Of a DNA stretch of 36,073 nt, positions 32,590-36,073 are shown piece by piece. Each line of letters opens with the position of its first letter. Within the stretch, counting starts at the first letter, position 1. The notes under the pieces were generated by a model, which worked only from the letters and a program-made list of their open reading frames with translations, was not told where the DNA came from and searched no databases. The DNA comes from Butyrivibrio sp. AE3009 (lineage in GTDB: Bacteria; Bacillota; Clostridia; Lachnospirales; Lachnospiraceae), in assembly GCF_000420845.1 (NCBI RefSeq), contig NZ_ATVS01000036.1, forward strand, positions 1 through 36,073, given 5' to 3'. The position numbers and the translations under genes are program-made.

Positions 32590-33561
32590 ATGAAAAAATT
32601 ATCCAATCTTATATCCAATGCATTTGGAATCGATTTTAGTGTCAGTGAACTGGACGATAGGACCGGTCTGCCAAGATACCTGTCCTCTGGACGGGAGATT
32701 TATGTCGGCAGATCTGAAGAAACATCCATGCTAATAGTAAGACTTCAGGAACCTGTTGACAGCAGGGTGCTCTCAAGAGAACAGACGGTATATGAGAATA
32801 TCTTCAGGATGCCCGTGGCTTTTTTATTTGATACGCTTAACAAGAGCTACAGAACTGCGTATGTGAAGCATCATATACCTTTTATCCTTGTTCCGACGCA
32901 GGTTTATCTGCCATTTCTGGGGATACTGTTTAGTAGAAAGTTTTCCGGGGAGTCATTAAAAAGCAGAAAGATGCTCACTCCAAATGCGCAGCTTGTTTTG
33001 CTGTTTATGATCTTCAACGAGAAAAAAGAATATGCAAAGCAGCTTTTATCTGAAAAGCTTGGTCTTGACCCAGTGTATGTTACCAGAGCGACCAAGGAAC
33101 TTGCAGATCATGGGCTATTGGAAGAGAGAAAAGTCGGAAGAAACTCATTTGTTTATAGGACTATGGCTGCAAAAGATCTTTTTGAACTGTCAAAGCCTTT
33201 TCTGGCAGATCCTGTTCATGAAGTCATTCATGTAAGAAAAGAGAAGGCCGTTGAAAGCATGCCTTTTGCAGCTGATGAAGCACTGTCACACCTTGGGATG
33301 TTAAATCCTCCTGAAATAAGTGTACGTGCATGCTATAGGAAAAATGATGTTATAAAAGCCCTGAAAGAAGTTGAAGATCCCGCATGGGAAGAGCCTTGGA
33401 CTGTCTGCAGCATCCAGCTATGGAATTATGATCCGGAGTTATTGAAGGCTGATGCAGCAGTTGATATAATATCACTCTACTGTTCACTGAGAGATTCGCA
33501 TGATGCGCGTGTTTCAGGGGAGATTGAGCGACTTTTGGAGGAATATGAATGGCTGTCATAG
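32590..33561 (+). CDS. AbiEi-like antitoxin / winged-helix regulator
   Basis: This 323-residue protein has a central winged-helix DNA-binding domain (about 129-190): LTPNAQLVLLFMIFNEKKEY, then a recognition segment SEKLGLDPVYVTRATKEL and a wing EERKVGRNSFVYR. The flanking regions are not recognised. The next gene, overlapping by 13 bases and now broken, is a nucleotidyltransferase of the AbiEii toxin type. This arrangement is that of AbiE-like (type IV) toxin-antitoxin pairs, where the upstream protein is the autorepressing antitoxin. I start at ATG 32590 (AGGTG 8 bases before), with a longer frame from 32566 possible. Confidence 0.65.
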   Translation: MKKLSNLISNAFGIDFSVSELDDRTGLPRYLSSGREIYVGRSEETSMLIVRLQEPVDSRVLSREQTVYENIFRMPVAFLFDTLNKSYRTAYVKHHIPFILVPTQVYLPFLGILFSRKFSGESLKSRKMLTPNAQLVLLFMIFNEKKEYAKQLLSEKLGLDPVYVTRATKELADHGLLEERKVGRNSFVYRTMAAKDLFELSKPFLADPVHEVIHVRKEKAVESMPFAADEALSHLGMLNPPEISVRACYRKNDVIKALKEVEDPAWEEPWTVCSIQLWNYDPELLKADAAVDIISLYCSLRDSHDARVSGEIERLLEEYEWLS

Positions 33562-33781
33562 GACTTGATGATTTTGCAAAATATTTTGAAGGATATGAGG
33601 ACTGTTATACGATAATCGGCGGTGCAGCCTGTGAGCTCCTTATGTCACAGACGCCTGTTGATTTCAGGACCGGTTCCTTGAGAATGTGGTAAAAGAGGAA
33701 ATTATCTTTGCCAATCTGGGAATCAATTCAGATATGCAGACTGAAGTTGCTGCACTTAGAGAGACATATGTAAGAGTTTAA
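33549..33781 (+). pseudogene. AbiEii-like nucleotidyltransferase toxin, internally deleted
   Basis: GGAGG (33536-33540) lies 8 bases before ATG 33549. The first 41 codons match the start of AbiEii-like toxins: GLDDFAKYFEGYEDCYTIIG, GAACELLM and VDFR, exactly where the catalytic DFRATKDID strand should follow. Instead the frame runs into TAA at 33690. From about 33670 another frame reads RFLENVVKEEIIFANLGINS and then DMQTEVAALRETYVRV to a stop at 33781, which looks like the normal C-terminus. The middle, roughly 200 codons judging from usual family length, is missing, with a change of frame. The toxin is therefore dead. Confidence 0.75.
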
Positions 33782-33801
33782 ATGATATTTGTAATGATTA
33801 T

Positions 33802-33836
33802 GGGGCAGGACATCGATTGATGTCCTGCCCCGTTTT
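33802..33836 (+). terminator. Terminator after the AbiE-like pair
   Basis: GGGGCAGGACATC pairs perfectly with GATGTCCTGCCCC around a 4-base loop (GATT), followed by GTTTT. A 13-bp GC-rich stem makes it very strong. Confidence 0.88.
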
Positions 33837-33883
33837 GTTAGGAGTAAGCTGCCATTTATTTGAGGGGAACGGGCAGCTCTGAA

Positions 33884-34099
33884 ATGAATAATGAAAAAGT
33901 ATATGTGTTTGGGAGGTTTCAAGCTATTTACTTGATGAGGCTATGATACAAGGTAATCCTAAATTCAACCTAAAAGAGAAAAGTTTTTTATAAGCATAGG
34001 GCTGAAGCATGTAATGGACGCAATTATTGGTACGGAGAAGCTTTGAATGGAAATATTAATTTTGTGATGAAGTACACAATATCTTTTTATCCAAATTAG
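33884..34099 (+). pseudogene. Possible gene relic upstream of hsp20
   Basis: Two overlapping frames contain protein-like sequence. One ends VSSYLLDEAMIQGNPKFNLK at about 33998. The other, opening at about 33975, reads KVFYKHRAEACNGRNYWYGE and then ALNGNINFVMKYTISFYPN to a stop at 34097, inside the CIRCE box. A frameshift in an A-rich run near 33975-33985 could join them into one C-terminal domain. I do not recognise the family, and chance is possible. Confidence 0.3.
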
Positions 34100-34122
34100 C
34101 ACTCTCTATTGACGAGTGCTAA
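34096..34122. promoter_or_regulatory. CIRCE element (HrcA operator)
   Basis: TTAGCACTC-N9-GAGTGCTAA is a perfect match to the CIRCE consensus. HrcA bound here would repress transcription of hsp20 and release it on heat shock. It overlaps the -35 box of the promoter at 34109. Confidence 0.97.
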
Positions 34123-34137
34123 TCACGGTGTTATACC
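34109..34137 (+). promoter_or_regulatory. Promoter of hsp20
   Basis: TTGACG (34109-34114) begins in the CIRCE spacer and TATACC (34132-34137) follows after 17 bp. Transcription would start near 34144, leaving a 5' untranslated region of about 115 bases before the hsp20 start. That leader holds no obvious gene. Confidence 0.7.
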
Positions 34138-34258
34138 ATAAGTAGAACAAAGGAACAGAGAAGACCGTTAGGACTTAAGGCTTCCGATGATCTGAACCCT
34201 CCGTCCCAATGCTCATTAACAGTTAATCAATTGTTTATGTGCAAAGGAGGTAAGCATT

Positions 34259-34711
34259 ATGTTAGCACCTAGTATTTTTGAAGAGAATTTCATGGATGAT
34301 CTGTTTGGATTCCCTTACATGAAGGATTACGAAAACATGGAGAAGAAACTCTATGGCAGAAAAGCTTCAAGGATGATGAAGACCGATATCAGGGAGAAGG
34401 ATAACAACTACGAAGTAGTAATTGACCTGCCGGGCTTTAAGAAAGAGGAGATTGAAGTAGAACTTAACGACGGTTACATTACAATCTCAGCAGCCAAGGG
34501 ACTTGAAAAGGATGGAAATGACAAGAAGGGCAAACTTCTTCGTCAGGAGCGTTATGCAGGATCAATGCAGAGAAGCTTCTACGTTGGGGAGAACATCGAA
34601 AAAGATGATGTAGAGGCAACCTACAGACATGGTGTTCTTACTCTGACAATTCCTAAGAAAGCTCAGGAAAAGAAACTTCCGGAAAAGAATCTGATAGCAA
34701 TTGAAGGATAA
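34259..34711 (+). CDS. Hsp20-family small heat-shock protein
   Basis: This 150-residue ATP-independent chaperone has an N-terminal region (1-40) and an alpha-crystallin domain (about 41-135). The domain includes TDIREKDNNYEVVIDLPGFK, EEIEVELNDGYITISA and the late GVLTLTIPKK. It ends KKLPEKNLIAIEG with no clear C-terminal IXI motif. It would hold unfolding proteins as oligomers during stress. AAAGGAGG precedes the ATG by 9 bases. It is a single gene, closed by a terminator and controlled by the perfect CIRCE box upstream. Confidence 0.95.
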   Translation: MLAPSIFEENFMDDLFGFPYMKDYENMEKKLYGRKASRMMKTDIREKDNNYEVVIDLPGFKKEEIEVELNDGYITISAAKGLEKDGNDKKGKLLRQERYAGSMQRSFYVGENIEKDDVEATYRHGVLTLTIPKKAQEKKLPEKNLIAIEG

Positions 34712-34721
34712 AATGATTTTT

Positions 34722-34754
34722 AAAGCCCTGCCGTTCATATAACGGCAGGGCTTT
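34722..34754. terminator. Bidirectional terminator between hsp20 and a membrane-protein gene
   Basis: AAAGCCCTGCCGTT pairs perfectly with AACGGCAGGGCTTT around a 5-base loop. It ends hsp20 and, from the other strand, the small membrane-protein gene. Confidence 0.88.
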
Positions 34755-34761
34755 ATTATAC

Positions 34762-35076
34762 TTACTCTTCCTTACACTTCCTGACCACCAGAAATGCCAC
34801 AACCATCATAATTATATAACCAATGATAAGACCCGGAAGAAAGAAGCTAAGTTCAGAACTGGCTGATGTGACTTCTGCTGCCGTCAGACCATAATATTCC
34901 TCCAGCTTAAGGCCAATGGCATAGGTGACATGAATCTCTCCGCCTGAGCTGCCGATTCCGATTATAAAGCCGGCGAGCTGGTACATTCCAAGGTTGAGTA
35001 AGTAGCAGACTAGCGTCAGACCTGCTGCCAGGATGATAGTAAGAATCGGAGTATTCACTTTTTTAATAATCCCCAT
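34762..35076 (-). CDS. Small membrane protein of unknown function
   Basis: This 104-residue protein has an N-terminal membrane segment (about 11-42), a short loop with YAIGLKLEEYYGLTAAEVTS and a C-terminal segment (about 80-98) ending in a basic tail. I recognise no family. GGGGA sits about 7 bases before the ATG on the - strand. It has its own promoter. Confidence 0.7.
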   Translation of the reverse strand: MGIIKKVNTPILTIILAAGLTLVCYLLNLGMYQLAGFIIGIGSSGGEIHVTYAIGLKLEEYYGLTAAEVTSASSELSFFLPGLIIGYIIMMVVAFLVVRKCKEE

Positions 35077-35131
35077 TATAAATCCCCTTTATAATCGTAT
35101 GATTTTATGAAAACGAGTGTTTTCTGTTAGA

Positions 35132-35159
35132 AGTATAGCATATTGCAGACTACAAACAA
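35132..35159 (-). promoter_or_regulatory. Promoter of the small membrane protein, with palindrome
   Basis: On the - strand, TTGTTT (35154-35159) and TATACT (35132-35137) are spaced by 16 bp. The -35 box overlaps an inverted repeat TACAAAC-N16-GTTTGTA (35151-35180) that could be an operator. Confidence 0.5.
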
Positions 35160-35307
35160 GCTTGCATACTGCAGTTTGTAATTAAGTTTGTCATAATCAT
35201 TTGTGGCAATACAGCCCTGTATTTTGCAGTTTCCATGATACACGTTCTGCCCTGAATATCCTATATTTACTTTGTAATGACAACTTTTTTAGGGGAGGAT
35301 ACGTGTA

Positions 35308-35673
35308 ATGGATACTGAAAGATTGTTTTTGTATTTACGATTGATAGTAATTATTCTCATATGCCTGATAGTAATTATCAAAAAGAAGCTCTTGGATAAA
35401 CCACTGATCTTTTTTCCAATAGCATTTATCGCAGGGTTCCTTACTTGGGTTTGCCTTCAGAGCGCGTTAAATTCCATAGATTTCCTTGATTTCCATGAAA
35501 TTGCGATCATCCTCCAGATTTATATTCCGTTTGTTGTATTGCCTCTTCTTTTGAGGGCGCTTCCGGTGATAGTGCTCATCGCACTGGGTATTATTGTAAT
35601 AAGACGTATCAATGCTCTTGAAAAAAAGAATAAGCAACGAGAGGCAGATAAGCAGGAAGAAAACGAGCTATGA
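35308..35673 (+). CDS. Membrane protein of unknown function, 121 residues
   Basis: Three hydrophobic segments are visible (about 8-25, 32-52, 65-100), followed by a charged coiled-coil-like tail INALEKKNKQREADKQEENE. I recognise no family. AGGGGAGG lies about 9 bases before the ATG. No terminator is clear in the 200 bases downstream. Confidence 0.7.
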   Translation: MDTERLFLYLRLIVIILICLIVIIKKKLLDKPLIFFPIAFIAGFLTWVCLQSALNSIDFLDFHEIAIILQIYIPFVVLPLLLRALPVIVLIALGIIVIRRINALEKKNKQREADKQEENEL

Positions 35674-35880
35674 CAGTGCACGCCGCTGCGGAAATACAGC
35701 CTCATATTTCGCAATGTTTACTCTTCATTTTCCGGAGCATATATCGTATACTGTTAACTCGTAAGGAAAAAATACTTTTCCAGATAGTGTCAAATGATCT
35801 ATGAAAAAACTGAGTAGAAAAAATAGGCTCAGATGAACCTTGGAAATTGCAGATATATAGGTTGAGGTAGCCGGACGCCA

Positions 35881-36001
35881 CCCTTGACAGCACAAAAAAT
35901 AACTGCTGACGGTTAATCACCGACGGCGAAGAACTCAAGAACAATCAGATTTTCTCCGTCGTTTGCAGCAGTGTAGCAGTTATTTTTTGTGCCATCAAGG
36001 G
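35881..36001. repeat. Long imperfect hairpin with 27-base arms
   Basis: Bases 35881-35907 (CCCTTGACAGCACAAAAAAT, then AACTGCT) pair with 35975-36001, with only two mismatches. Inside lies a second stem, CGACGG.GA / TC.CCGTCG. The TAGCC at 35870-35874 and GGCTA at 36019-36023 may extend the outer stem beyond a small CCGCT/AGCGG hairpin. No protein is encoded. It may be a structured RNA or a mobile palindromic element. Confidence 0.75.
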
Positions 36002-36060
36002 CAAGCCGCTAAAGCGGTGGCTAGGTTAATACCTCGGGCTCAGAATCTAAGAACAATCAG
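35911..36060 (+). repeat. Imperfect direct repeat, 37-38 bp, two copies
   Basis: Copy one (35911-35948) and copy two (36024-36060) both start GGTTAAT and end AAGAACAATCAG, with about 29 of 37 positions equal by hand alignment. They are 113 bp apart start to start. The first copy lies inside the hairpin at 35881-36001. The series may go on beyond the window. Confidence 0.6.
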
Positions 36061-36073
36061 CTGGCAGCCTGAA

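Noticed and set aside
35881..36060. CRISPR array or integron attC sites
   Set aside because: The direct repeats differ at about a fifth of positions and only two are visible, with no regular spacers. The hairpin lacks the paired GTTRRRY/RYYYAAC core ends of attC sites.

Overview
The window looks like a chromosomal segment from an anaerobic Firmicute of the Lachnospiraceae type, possibly Butyrivibrio-like; this is inferred from protein style and gene content, with no database search. Pointers are strong AGGAGG-type ribosome binding sites, moderate G+C, many small secreted lipoproteins, a PPi-type phosphofructokinase, a CcpA-type cre box, a CIRCE operator, a short clostridial-type ThiC and a TPP-riboswitch thiW operon. 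Most genes are on the + strand and nearly all of the window can be explained.

Layout. 1-270 is the 3' end of a 23S rRNA gene, ending at a terminator shared with a convergent secreted esterase (363-1442, -). A divergent gene pair encodes PTS EIIA and EIICB for glucose or N-acetylglucosamine (1583-3530). A TPP riboswitch with its terminator controls thiW-thiM-thiE-thiD (3780-6526), followed by thiC with its own apparent promoter (6624-7928). Together these make the pyrimidine moiety de novo (ThiC, ThiD), import and phosphorylate the thiazole (ThiW, ThiM) and join the two (ThiE). Next come a small HAD-type protein coupled to a Suv3-like RNA helicase with a C-terminal zinc ribbon (8085-10584), a PPi-dependent phosphofructokinase behind a perfect cre box (10719-11948), a U32-peptidase-like protein, two tiny membrane proteins (DUF1232, PspC) and an HMA metal-binding protein.

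14245-17400 is a large cyclic-di-GMP protein: PAS, degenerate GGDEF, EAL, PAS, GGDEF. A convergent lipoprotein and a 50-residue small gene lie on the other strand. 18919-23974 holds a LOG-family hydrolase and then a tight operon of FGGY sugar kinase, class II aldolase, GtrA membrane protein and HemL-like class III aminotransferase. I do not know a described pathway with this combination, and it is the best candidate here for an uncharacterised system.

24136-31253 carries secreted and accessory genes: two lipoproteins (one with a DUF3298/RsiV-like end), a secreted protein with InlB/Flg_new-type repeats, two GNAT acetyltransferases and MsrA. A striking 98-bp double palindrome of REP type sits on one GNAT stop codon. 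31263-34099 is accessory and partly decayed: a methyltransferase with an in-frame 15-bp duplication, a hairpin-rich 560-bp non-coding stretch, and an AbiE-like toxin/antitoxin pair whose toxin has lost its middle. 34096-35673 has a CIRCE-controlled hsp20 and two small membrane proteins. The last 200 bp hold a long imperfect hairpin overlapping a 37-38 bp direct repeat that may continue past the window. No tRNA gene, CRISPR array, insertion sequence with transposase, or replication origin was found.
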